Assembly (NCBI RefSeq): GCF_015999265.1
Contig: NZ_JAEAGR010000022.1
Span: forward strand, 1 to 41,555
Length of the DNA: 41,555 nucleotides
Reading direction: 5' to 3'
Source: Mobilitalea sibirica
Lineage (GTDB): Bacteria; Bacillota; Clostridia; Lachnospirales; Lachnospiraceae
Positions 25,901 through 33,189 of this stretch are shown one piece after another. Position 1 is the first letter of the stretch. Each line of letters starts with the position of its first letter. The notes under the pieces are model-generated. The model did not search any database and was not told where the DNA came from. It saw only the letters and a list, made by a program, of their open reading frames with translations. A program made the translations under genes and the position numbers.

Positions 25901-25998
25901 TGTGGATAATGTGGATAAATCGGTGTATAACTTTTTTTTATCCAAAAATAAGGGTTCTTTTATGTGGATAACTTTTTGATTAAAAATACTTATACAAA
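25901..25998. promoter_or_regulatory. Cluster of DnaA boxes in an AT-rich non-coding region
   Basis: Three perfect DnaA boxes in the orientation TGTGGATAA lie at 25901-25909, 25910-25918 (directly abutting) and 25963-25971. Near matches are GGTGTATAA at 25922-25930 (8/9) and TTATACAAA at 25990-25998 (8/9, opposite strand). A very AT-rich tract follows (about 26060-26220). The 876-bp gap between hpf and the PilZ gene (25431-26306) otherwise holds the hpf promoter and the terminator at 26225-26281; I see no gene in it. Confidence 0.7.
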
Positions 25999-26224
25999 CT
26001 CTAATTTACATATTATGGATTCTGATTATTTACCTTTGTGCAATTTATACATATTTCATATTGTCAATAGGTCTTTTAGATATTTTTTTCGTTATTTATC
26101 TTTCATAAAAATTACTCTAATTTAATCAATTTTCAAATATTTATGAATGAAATAATATCTTTTTAATTTACAATTTATTATTCCAATTATTAACCTCCAT
26201 CTATTTTTTATATTAAAAGATGTA

Positions 26225-26281
26225 CAAAAAAGACTATCTCAAATGTATTATCAAATCATAGATGATATACTCGAAATAGTC
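26225..26281 (-). terminator. Intrinsic terminator of the PilZ gene
   Basis: On the minus strand GACTATTTC pairs with GAGATAGTC-type complement (26232-26240 and 26273-26281, one mismatch) and a longer AT-rich inner stem, followed by TTTTTT. It begins 26 nt past the stop codon. Confidence 0.8.
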
Positions 26282-26306
26282 CGATTTATGAATTTTAATT
26301 TTATTC

Positions 26307-26672
26307 TTAGTCTTTATTTATCTTTTTCTCATATTTGTCCACTTTGTCCGCTAAAAAAGGAGCCAGACCCACAAATTCAGCCCCGTAAACTCTCTGATTA
26401 TCCTCTATGGTATGCGTTCTGATAATTTGAATCACTACACGGAAGAAGTCACCATCACCCAGATTTATCATGCCACGAAAATAATATCCGACAGGTAGGT
26501 CAGCCTCGCTTACAAAACCTATGCCACTTCTTGATATATCAAACACTGCAATGGATGCTCCAATATTATTTATTATAACATTGTCCTGCTTAAATATTTC
26601 ATCCACTTCTAAGAAAAGTTCAATAGGTAGCCTTTTATATCTTCTTCGCTCTTTCATATCTTTCTCTTCCAT
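26307..26672 (-). CDS. PilZ domain protein, probable c-di-GMP receptor
   Basis: The 121-aa protein is a single PilZ domain. The N-terminal RxxxR-type motif ERRRYKRLP (about 8-16) and the DISRSGIGF motif (D/NxSxxG), which together clamp cyclic di-GMP, are intact. The start at 26672 has GGAG 8 nt upstream; a 9-residue extension lacks a ribosome binding site. As a stand-alone domain it may act by protein contact, for example on motility or cell-surface synthesis; the neighbours do not say which. It has its own promoter and terminator. Confidence 0.9.
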   Translation of the reverse strand: MEEKDMKERRRYKRLPIELFLEVDEIFKQDNVIINNIGASIAVFDISRSGIGFVSEADLPVGYYFRGMINLGDGDFFRVVIQIIRTHTIEDNQRVYGAEFVGLAPFLADKVDKYEKKINKD

Positions 26673-26733
26673 AAAAAGCACTCCTTCTTTAGGGTACATA
26701 TAATGAAAAATTATCTCTTTTTGTCTTTCCTAT

Positions 26734-26762
26734 ATTCTAGCATACTTTCAGGCAATTTCCAA
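26734..26762 (-). promoter_or_regulatory. Putative promoter of the PilZ gene
   Basis: On the minus strand TTGGAA (26762-26757) and TAGAAT (26739-26734) are 17 nt apart, about 60 nt upstream of the chosen ATG. Confidence 0.55.
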
Positions 26763-26865
26763 TAGTATTTACTAATTATCAGATTACCGGTCATTATGGG
26801 TTTTTCTTGTTCATAAAGACCGCTTACTTTAACATTCATTATCCTTTATTTATAGCTATAAATAA

Positions 26866-26899
26866 GGCTGTTGTATACATTTCATGTATTACAACAGCC
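26866..26899 (-). terminator. Intrinsic terminator of the NlpC/P60 gene
   Basis: On the minus strand GGCTGTTGTAATACAT pairs with ATGTATACAACAGCC (one bulge), with a GAA loop and a TTATTTAT tail. It starts 16 nt past the stop codon. Confidence 0.78.
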
Positions 26900-26914
26900 G
26901 AACTTATTAAATAA

Positions 26915-28177
26915 TTAATGAATAACTCTTCTTATTCTATATATCTTTCTATAATCGTACTTTGATATTATAATACCCTGTCTTGAATTAGCAGCATGTA
27001 CAATCTTATCATTTCCAATATACATTGCTACATGGTTTACAACGCCGCTACTATTCGTATAGAATATTAAATCTCCTGGTTTACGATCACCAATATTAAC
27101 CTTAATACCAGCAGACACTGCTTGATCTCTTGATACCCTTGGGATAGAGTATCCAAACTGTCTATAAATTGTTTGAACAAATCCGGAACAGTCTGCTCCT
27201 CTTGTCAAACTGGTTCCTCCCCATACATACGGGTTACCAACAAATTTCTGAGCATATGTAGCAACTTCACTTCTGATATCAGATAAACTACCGCTATCCG
27301 ATGTACTAGGTTTTGTTTGTTCTTGTTTTTGTTCGTTTCTTTTCGCCGCTTCCGCTGCTTTTTTCGCTGCCTCTGCAGCTCTTCTTTCTTCTTCTTTTCT
27401 TCTCGCTTCTTCCTCAGCCAGTTTACGAAGTCTTTCGGCCTCAGCTCTCTCTGCTGCTTCCTGCTCAGCTTTTATTCGTAACTCTTCTTCTATTGAAATT
27501 GCATATTTAAACTCAACGTCAATATCTATGTAATCTTTTGATACATAACCGGTAAAATCTCTACCTTCATTATCAGCACCAAGAAGGATTTCTGCCCAAT
27601 CATCATATTCTTTAATAACGATATAGGTCTCTCCACCTGGTATCATTTCAAGAATTTTAGAATCTGTACTTTGCTCCTCTCTTACAAATAAGGTCTGAGT
27701 CGTTACAGTTGCATATTTTGTCGCGTATTCATCAAACATAGCTTCGGCATCCCTGCCGGTTGCCAAGTAATTAGATGCAATATATCCTTCCACATCACCA
27801 GATTGGATCTTAACCCAATCTCCCTCTAACCACTCTAAAATATCTGCTGCACATCCTCGGTACAATTTACCGACGATCTCACTCTCTGTTGAAGGTTCTT
27901 TTCTTATATTCACATAATTGTCAGCCTTTGAAACACCTAAATTCGCATAAGGTGAAATAATATCTGATCTTAAAATCTTAATTAAGGATTTATCTTCTGC
28001 CTGTTCTTTATTATTTATTTCCCAAGCATGATATGTTTCAAGGGTTCTTGCCATGCCGGCAACACCCTGCTCTATAGGATCGGTATGATCTGCCAATGCA
28101 GGTACCGCAGGAATTGACAAAAATAGTACAGCTGATGAGATAAAAACCGCTGTTCTTATAGCCTTATTCTTCCTCAT
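26915..28177 (-). CDS. Secreted SH3-NlpC/P60 peptidoglycan hydrolase
   Basis: The 420-aa exported protein cleaves peptidoglycan stem peptides. The signal peptide is 1-29 (cleavage after PALA). Bacterial SH3 domains lie at about 85-140 (ADNYVNIRKEPSTESEIVG) and 155-218 (second RxxxSxxSKIL-type unit). A charged coiled coil rich in Ala, Glu, Lys and Arg spans about 229-285, then comes a Ser-rich linker. The NlpC/P60 domain is 303-420 with catalytic Cys330 (GADCSGF), His382 (NHVAMYIG) and His394. This domain order resembles house-keeping cell-separation hydrolases. The promoter is near-consensus (28305-28333) with a leader of about 120 nt that shows no ydaO riboswitch. Confidence 0.95.
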   Translation of the reverse strand: MRKNKAIRTAVFISSAVLFLSIPAVPALADHTDPIEQGVAGMARTLETYHAWEINNKEQAEDKSLIKILRSDIISPYANLGVSKADNYVNIRKEPSTESEIVGKLYRGCAADILEWLEGDWVKIQSGDVEGYIASNYLATGRDAEAMFDEYATKYATVTTQTLFVREEQSTDSKILEMIPGGETYIVIKEYDDWAEILLGADNEGRDFTGYVSKDYIDIDVEFKYAISIEEELRIKAEQEAAERAEAERLRKLAEEEARRKEEERRAAEAAKKAAEAAKRNEQKQEQTKPSTSDSGSLSDIRSEVATYAQKFVGNPYVWGGTSLTRGADCSGFVQTIYRQFGYSIPRVSRDQAVSAGIKVNIGDRKPGDLIFYTNSSGVVNHVAMYIGNDKIVHAANSRQGIIISKYDYRKIYRIRRVIH

Positions 28178-28304
28178 GTGCTTTTCCTCCCAAGTATCGC
28201 AAGTAATCTTAACAAAAACGTCTTATTACTTTTGTCCTCTGTTGTTAAAGGCTTTATTAACTCTTTCTCATAAATGTTACAAATTTATTACATGTTCTGA
28301 GGTA

Positions 28305-28333
28305 ATTATAACAAAACCGACACATGGTGTCAA
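28305..28333 (-). promoter_or_regulatory. Near-consensus promoter of the NlpC/P60 gene
   Basis: On the minus strand TTGACA (28333-28328) and TATAAT (28310-28305), both perfect, have a 17-nt spacer. The leader to the ATG is about 120 nt and includes a TTAACAA/TTGTTAA inverted repeat. Confidence 0.88.
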
Positions 28334-28419
28334 TGAAAAAACAACGCTAAAATGTATGTTTTTATTAAAAATTGTCATTCTTTACACATATTATTGGATA
28401 TAAGGCCAAATATATCCAC

Positions 28420-29337
28420 CTATAGATTATTTAAATACTTTTCTACTGCTGTAATGGCATTTGCACCATCCGAAGCTGCAGTAATAATCTGTCTTAGCTC
28501 TTTCGTTCTTACATCACCAGCAGCAAAAACTCCCGGAACATTGGTCTCACAATTTTCACCGGCAATAATATATCCTCCTTCATCTGTTTCAACAACGTTT
28601 TTATATACTTCTGAATTTGGATGATATCCGACTGCAATGAATACACCTGATAATTCTATATTAGTTTTTTCATTCGTTTTCTTATTTAAAACATCAATGG
28701 ATTCTACCGCATCCTCTCCATTAATTCTTTCTACAACACTATCCCAAAGAATTGTCACATTATCTAATGCCATTAATCTGGTACTTATACTTTTTGATGC
28801 ACGGAACTGATCCCTTCGGTGAATAACATAGACTTGTTTACATATTCTCGCTAAGAAGATCGCATCTTCAACCGCTACATCTCCTCCGCCTACTACAGCA
28901 GTGACTTTGTTCTTAAAAAATGCTCCATCACAGGTTGCACAGTAAGATACTCCCATTCCAGATAATTTCTTTTCACCTTCCACATCCAGATGACGCGGTA
29001 CACCACCGGTTGAAATCACAACAGTCTTCGTACGGTATTCCGTATTATCATCTAATACAATTACCTTAATATCTCCCTCTAAACGAAAATCTTTCACCTC
29101 ACCGGTAATGAATGTTGTTTCTAATTTATCACAATGTTCTCTAAATTTCATACTTAAATCAAAACCACTGATACCCGGTGTACCAGGATAGTTATCAACC
29201 TCATAAGTATTTATAACCTGCCCGCCGCTAAGACCAGCTTTTTCAATCACAACAAGGTTAAGCTCAGCTCTTTTTGCATATATGGCAGCAGATAAACCGG
29301 CTGGGCCGGAACCGATAATAATTACATCATATATCAT
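28420..29337 (-). CDS. trxB: Thioredoxin reductase
   Basis: FAD- and NADPH-dependent reductase of thioredoxin, 305 aa. The FAD loop is IIGSGPAGLSAAIYA (7-21), the redox pair Cys133/Cys136 is in CATCDG, the NADPH loop is VGGGDVAVEDA, and the C-terminal FAD motif is GVFAAGDVR. GGAGGAG precedes the ATG. The gene is monocistronic. A small hairpin (28396-28417, GGATATA/TATATCC) follows its stop but has a poor U-tail. Confidence 0.96.
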   Translation of the reverse strand: MIYDVIIIGSGPAGLSAAIYAKRAELNLVVIEKAGLSGGQVINTYEVDNYPGTPGISGFDLSMKFREHCDKLETTFITGEVKDFRLEGDIKVIVLDDNTEYRTKTVVISTGGVPRHLDVEGEKKLSGMGVSYCATCDGAFFKNKVTAVVGGGDVAVEDAIFLARICKQVYVIHRRDQFRASKSISTRLMALDNVTILWDSVVERINGEDAVESIDVLNKKTNEKTNIELSGVFIAVGYHPNSEVYKNVVETDEGGYIIAGENCETNVPGVFAAGDVRTKELRQIITAASDGANAITAVEKYLNNL

Positions 29338-29544
29338 ATTAATCTCCTCCTAATCCTCCTTGAATATTCCTAATTATTTCACTATATTCAATCATTTATT
29401 TTTTGATTCACTATTCCTTTTATATCAATATGTGTTATAATTAGGACAGATAATAACATTATTACATATTCGTATTTTAATATACATAATGAAAACAATA
29501 TTCCAATATAACTAAAAGTCGTACAATAAAGAAAGGAATTTATT

Positions 29545-29727
29545 ATGAAAATTCAGTCATTGCCTACACCTATACTTACTAATAAGCCGGCCGATATTAT
29601 CGATGTAAGTATTGCTGTACTTGGTAAAAGTTTAGATACTATAGAACAAGCCGGACAAAACATGATTAAAATGATGGAGGAATCTGTTCAACCAAACCTA
29701 GGAAAAAATATAGACTATAAAATATAA
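29545..29727 (+). CDS. Small YjfB-like putative motility protein
   Basis: The 60-aa product matches the pattern of the YjfB_motility family: a short N-terminal PTPILTNKPADIIDVSIAVLGKSLDTIEQAGQNMIKMM-type stretch (given here in overview) with an amphipathic alternation of I/V/L, and no signal peptide or membrane segment. In Bacillus the family is linked to motility by sigma-D dependence; I find no sigma-D promoter here. AAAGG lies 8 nt before the ATG. It is convergent with the methyltransferase gene, only 22 nt apart, with no strong terminator between. Confidence 0.75.
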   Translation: MKIQSLPTPILTNKPADIIDVSIAVLGKSLDTIEQAGQNMIKMMEESVQPNLGKNIDYKI

Positions 29728-29749
29728 CTCATGTAAACTATATTTACTC

Positions 29750-30334
29750 CTAATCTATCTTCCGTATTAGCGCACTAATCCAGAGTATATCTCTGTCCTC
29801 TCTTACATCTTCACTTTTCTTTATCTCAATAAGTTCCAGTTGATCGAATTTTGAAATCAATTCTTTGATTGCTTTAGATCTGTAATATGTAAAATATCGA
29901 TTTTCTAAAATCCCTTCAAAATCACCATATCGAAAGGACATATATATTATTCCATTCGGTTTTAGGCTTTTCGTGACTTTTCCTAATATATCTTCCATAT
30001 CACTACTTGGAACATGAAGCAGTGATGCACAGGCCCATACTCCATCAAAAACTTCTTCAAAATCCATCTCAGAGAAAGTAAGTTGTAATACGTCCTGACC
30101 TATATGTATACTAGCCAGGCTGCACATTTCCTCAGATGCATCCATCGCGGTTACATCGAACCCCTGAGAAATAAAATACGCGCTATCTCTTCCTGATCCG
30201 CAACCCAAATCTAGAATACTGCCTCCCTCCGGTAATAGTCCACAAAATCTATCCCAGCTCTCCTGCATATCCAAATTTACGGTTCCTTCATAGAAGTCGC
30301 CGGCATTTTTATTATAATACTCTATTGAGTCCAA
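29750..30334 (-). CDS. Class I SAM-dependent methyltransferase, substrate unknown
   Basis: The 194-aa Rossmann-fold methyltransferase has motif I LDLGCGSGRD (41-50), motif II with acidic Asp at VTAMDASEEM, and motif IV region WACASLLHVP followed by LKPNGIIYMSF. No substrate-specific domain is present, so small molecule or protein targets are equally possible. It starts with TTG at 30334, with GGAGG 9 nt upstream. It lies next to the structured repeat locus at 30520-30880, which is oriented away from it. Confidence 0.88.
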   Translation of the reverse strand: MDSIEYYNKNAGDFYEGTVNLDMQESWDRFCGLLPEGGSILDLGCGSGRDSAYFISQGFDVTAMDASEEMCSLASIHIGQDVLQLTFSEMDFEEVFDGVWACASLLHVPSSDMEDILGKVTKSLKPNGIIYMSFRYGDFEGILENRYFTYYRSKAIKELISKFDQLELIEIKKSEDVREDRDILWISALIRKID

Positions 30335-30519
30335 TTATTTATTCCTCCCTTCGAACAAGCTTATTATATCAAAACAATATGATTATTTCCAGTATTTTTA
30401 CCTCAAATCAAGAATATACACTAAAACAAGTTTATTCTTCATGTAGAAATATAATCAGGATTAGAAAAATTACAATATCCCCTACCAAAAAATACATAAT
30501 AATGTTATAATGTGCACGA

Positions 30520-30641
30520 TAAGCAGATTAGTCTAAAGTAAGGAGGGCATTAATTGTGCTTGTACGAATTAATGTCATCCTTACTTTAGATAAGTGCAAC
30601 GTGAACGAGAAAACTCCGTTTTCGAGTTCCTAATCTGCTTA
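30520..30641 (+). repeat. Dispersed three-stem structured element, copy 2
   Basis: On the plus strand: P1 TAAGCAGATTAG (30520-30531) with CTAATCTGCTTA (30630-30641); hairpin P2 CTAAAGTAAGGA (30533-30544) with TCCTTACTTTAG (30578-30589) and an inner CATTAATT/AATTAATG; linker GATAAGTGCAACGTGAA; hairpin P3 AACGAGAAAAC-tcc-GTTTTCGAGTT. Part order, linker and P3 mismatches match copy 1, while P1 and P2 differ by paired changes. It sits upstream of, and in the direction of, the acyl-ACP thioesterase gene. Confidence 0.75.
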
Positions 30642-30729
30642 ACAGTACAGCAAGTCATGCTTGTATGAATTAGGGCTCTGTTTTATACAGATAAGCGCAG
30701 CTGTGATTAACGTATCCTTCAGATCCGTA
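30608..30729 (+). repeat. 122-bp perfect direct repeat, first copy
   Basis: The 122 bp from 30608 to 30729 recur without a mismatch at 30757-30878 (offset 149). The unit contains the P3 hairpin part and P1 3' arm of the structured element, then AACAGTACAGCAAGTCATGC and a GATAAGCGCAGCTGTGA block that echoes the P2-P3 linker of copy 1. Confidence 0.95.
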
Positions 30730-30756
30730 GATGATCCGCCGTAATAGCGGATTGCT

Positions 30757-30878
30757 AGAAAACTCCGTTTTCGAGTTCCTAATCTGCTTAACAGTACAGC
30801 AAGTCATGCTTGTATGAATTAGGGCTCTGTTTTATACAGATAAGCGCAGCTGTGATTAACGTATCCTTCAGATCCGTA
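30757..30878 (+). repeat. 122-bp perfect direct repeat, second copy
   Basis: Identical to 30608-30729. It is preceded by a short hairpin (ATCCGC/GCGGAT, about 30735-30752) and followed by a second AACGTATCCTTCAGATCC, giving a 19-bp micro-duplication at 30859-30896. Perfect identity implies recent duplication or ongoing exchange. The 586-bp gap 30335-30920 is otherwise without a gene. Confidence 0.95.
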
Positions 30879-30920
30879 ACGTATCCTTCAGATCCTAGAA
30901 ATAAAGAAAGGCAAATTATT

Positions 30921-31625
30921 ATGTACCTATTTAACAGCAGAGTTCGTTATAGCGAAATGAATCATCAAAAAAATACTATGGATCCTTCATCCATCATAAA
31001 TTATTTTCAGGATTGCAGCACCTTTCAGTCAGAGGACTTAAATCTTGGTTTATCTTATTTACAAAAGAAAAACCGAATTTGGCTTTTAACCGGATGGCAG
31101 TTACAGATTAAATCACCTATTCACCTTGGTGACCAAATAACTATTGGTACATGGCCCTATGATTTTAAAGGGTTTTATGGGTATCGTAATTTCATCATGA
31201 AAAATGATCGCGAGGAGGTATTGGCCGTAGCCAATTCCATCTGGGTTTACATTGATACAACAACAAATAGACCTACGAAGGTACCGGATGATCATGCAGG
31301 CTATACGTTAGAGCCTCCCTATCCCATGGAGTATGCTGATCGTAAAATTAATCTACCCGACAACTTAGTGTCACAACCGAAATTTAAAGTAATAAAATCA
31401 AATATAGATTCGTATAACCATGTAAATAATGGGCAATACATAAAAATGGCCGAAGAATATCTTCCTGATACATTCATCACAAGAGAGATGAGGGTTGAAT
31501 ACCGAAAACAGGCTGTTTTGGATGATACTATTGTCCCCATGATATGCTGTCAAAAGAACAATTGTGTCGTTGTTCTTTCTGATCAGGAAAATAAACCATA
31601 TGCTATTATTGAGTTTATACAATAG
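30921..31625 (+). CDS. Acyl-ACP thioesterase
   Basis: The 234-aa protein has two tandem hot-dog domains and releases fatty acids from acyl carrier protein. The N-terminal hot-dog (about 1-130) carries YSEMNHQKNTMDPSSIINYFQD and the WVYID core strand (108-112). The second (about 150-234) holds NIDSYNHVNN (161-170), the conserved D/N-x-x-x-H-V-N-N site. I chose ATG at 30921 (AAAGAAAGG upstream); an open frame extends 111 nt further up but lies inside the repeats and has no ribosome binding site. It is 21 nt upstream of the CvfB gene, so co-transcribed. Confidence 0.9.
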   Translation: MYLFNSRVRYSEMNHQKNTMDPSSIINYFQDCSTFQSEDLNLGLSYLQKKNRIWLLTGWQLQIKSPIHLGDQITIGTWPYDFKGFYGYRNFIMKNDREEVLAVANSIWVYIDTTTNRPTKVPDDHAGYTLEPPYPMEYADRKINLPDNLVSQPKFKVIKSNIDSYNHVNNGQYIKMAEEYLPDTFITREMRVEYRKQAVLDDTIVPMICCQKNNCVVVLSDQENKPYAIIEFIQ

Positions 31626-31646
31626 CCAATAAAGAAAGGATATTAA

Positions 31647-32486
31647 ATGATAGAATTAGGAAAATATCAAACCTTGGAAGTTGTAAAAAAAACAGATTTT
31701 GGTTTCTACTTAAGCGAAACCGGCTCAGATGGAAAACACCGTATTTTACTACCAATGAAAGAAGCCCCCGAAGGAACAAAACAAGGAGACCGATTACAAG
31801 TTTTTATTTATAAGGATTCTGAGGACAGAGAGATTGCAACCACCGTCAATGTGCCTTTAACTGTTGGGGAATTAGCTGTTTTGAAAGTAAAAGAAGTGAG
31901 TAAGATTGGAGCTTTTTTAGATTGGGGATTAATGAAGGACTTGCTTCTTCCATACAAGGAGCAGACAATAAAAGTAGAAGAAGGCGATCAAGTCTTAGTC
32001 GCTCTTTACATTGATAAAAGCAGCCGTCTTTGTGCTACCATGAAAGTTTATGATTCGTTATCTACAAATTCAGACTATAAAAAAGATGACATGGTTACAG
32101 GCATTGTATATGAACAAATAGATAATTTCGGTTCTTTTGTTGCAGTGGACTATAAATATTCTGCTTTAATACCAAAAAACGAAATATTTCATCCAATAAA
32201 AATTGGTGAAATCGTGACTGCCAGAGTTATTAATGTCCGTGAAGACGGTAAATTAACCTTAAGCCTCCGTGCCAAATCCTATGTGCAGATGGATTCAGAT
32301 TCTTCAATGATTTTAGAAAAATTAAAGACAGCCGGAGGATTTCTTCCCTATCATGATCGATCTGATTCTGATGAAATCAAAGAAGTATTTCACATCAGTA
32401 AAAACGCATTTAAGCGAGCTGTAGGTAGATTATATAAAGCAGGCACTATTACAATTACCGATGATGGTATCCGGTTATCAGAATAA
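31647..32486 (+). CDS. cvfB: S1 RNA-binding protein, CvfB/YitL family
   Basis: The 279-aa protein has S1/OB-type domains in series (about 1-65, 70-135 and 145-215) and a C-terminal winged helix (about 220-279, EIKEVFHISKNAFKRAVGRLYKAG). This is the CvfB layout (conserved virulence factor B), an RNA-binding regulator in Staphylococcus. VVKKTDFGFYLSE, VSKIGAFLDWGLMKDLLLP and QIDNFGSFVAVDYKYSALIP mark the S1 repeats. AAAGG precedes the ATG. It follows the thioesterase gene by 21 nt and is closed by a terminator at 32505-32571. Confidence 0.92.
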   Translation: MIELGKYQTLEVVKKTDFGFYLSETGSDGKHRILLPMKEAPEGTKQGDRLQVFIYKDSEDREIATTVNVPLTVGELAVLKVKEVSKIGAFLDWGLMKDLLLPYKEQTIKVEEGDQVLVALYIDKSSRLCATMKVYDSLSTNSDYKKDDMVTGIVYEQIDNFGSFVAVDYKYSALIPKNEIFHPIKIGEIVTARVINVREDGKLTLSLRAKSYVQMDSDSSMILEKLKTAGGFLPYHDRSDSDEIKEVFHISKNAFKRAVGRLYKAGTITITDDGIRLSE

Positions 32487-32504
32487 TTCCTACCAATTAT
32501 TATA

Positions 32505-32571
32505 AAGGGCTGTTACAAAATGGTTATACGTGATAAAGCATATTCCGTACAATTCATTTTGCACAACCCTT
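32505..32571. terminator. Bidirectional terminator between cvfB and yvyF
   Basis: AAGGG-TGTT-CAAAATG (from 32505) pairs with CATTTTG-ACA-CCCTT (to 32571) with one or two mismatches, and a long loop. T-rich sequence follows on the plus strand (TATTCTTTT) and A-rich on the other. It lies between the convergent genes ending at 32486 and 32584. Confidence 0.65.
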
Positions 32572-32583
32572 ATTCTTTTCGTA

Positions 32584-33000
32584 TTATTTATCTGTGTTCT
32601 GATCTAAGAAACGCATTTTAGGATTTTCTCTAGGGTCTTTCGGTTTTTGTACAGGAGCTTCTTTGGGATACAGGTCACCGAAACCTTTCGCTAATTTATC
32701 CTTACAGTCTTTGCAAAAACGTCCGGTTTTTATAGTTACTCCACATCCTTCACATTCAATTCCAATCATCGAATCATCTGCAAATGACAATCTTTCCTCC
32801 CGAATCCATTGTTTTATCTGAGAAATTGAAACCTCACATACTTCTGAAACTTCCTGCATATCAACCCGAGGATGGTCATACACATATTCTTTTACTTCCT
32901 CAAATTTTAAATCTAGTGCTTTTGCACAAGATGGACATAATGGTGGTCCAGATAAATAATTAAACAATTTTCCGCAACCTTTGCAATTCCTTACTTCCAT
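32584..33000 (-). CDS. yvyF: YvyF/TIGR03826 flagellar operon protein
   Basis: The 138-aa protein has two four-cysteine zinc ribbons: Cys6/9 with Cys22/25, and Cys83/86 with Cys96/99, around a MerR-like helix-turn-helix (about 45-72, VDMQEVSEVCEVS...IKQWIREERL). This is the pattern of YvyF, encoded in Bacillus between comFC and flgM. Here it follows comFC, but flgM, flgN, flgK and flgL are not downstream. The start at 33000 has GGAGG 7 nt upstream; a start two codons earlier is too near. The function is not established; it is presumed regulatory in motility. Confidence 0.9.
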   Translation of the reverse strand: MEVRNCKGCGKLFNYLSGPPLCPSCAKALDLKFEEVKEYVYDHPRVDMQEVSEVCEVSISQIKQWIREERLSFADDSMIGIECEGCGVTIKTGRFCKDCKDKLAKGFGDLYPKEAPVQKPKDPRENPKMRFLDQNTDK

Positions 33001-33189
33001 TCCCATTCCTCCTGTCGTATTTTATCCGGAGGAACTATCCTCCAATCATATATATTGTATATTACCTTTTATAATTTTATATATCTTGACATACCTTATG
33101 CTAGTTTTTATATTTTTTAGTAATCTTAGCTTTTAATCAATTCCACTGTAAATATAGAAAAGACTTTCATTGTAGGTTTACCAATTTTA

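Noticed and set aside
25901-26220. Chromosomal origin oriC
   Set aside because: Gene direction is the same on both sides, and dnaA, dnaN and rpmH are absent. Kept only as a DnaA-box cluster.
28178-28300. ydaO (c-di-AMP) riboswitch before the NlpC/P60 gene
   Set aside because: Such switches often precede these hydrolases, but the 120-nt leader lacks the conserved ydaO blocks and is too short.
30810-30920. N-terminal extension of the acyl-ACP thioesterase
   Set aside because: The open frame comes from the duplicated repeat DNA; the good ribosome binding site and the family's N-terminal pattern start at 30921.
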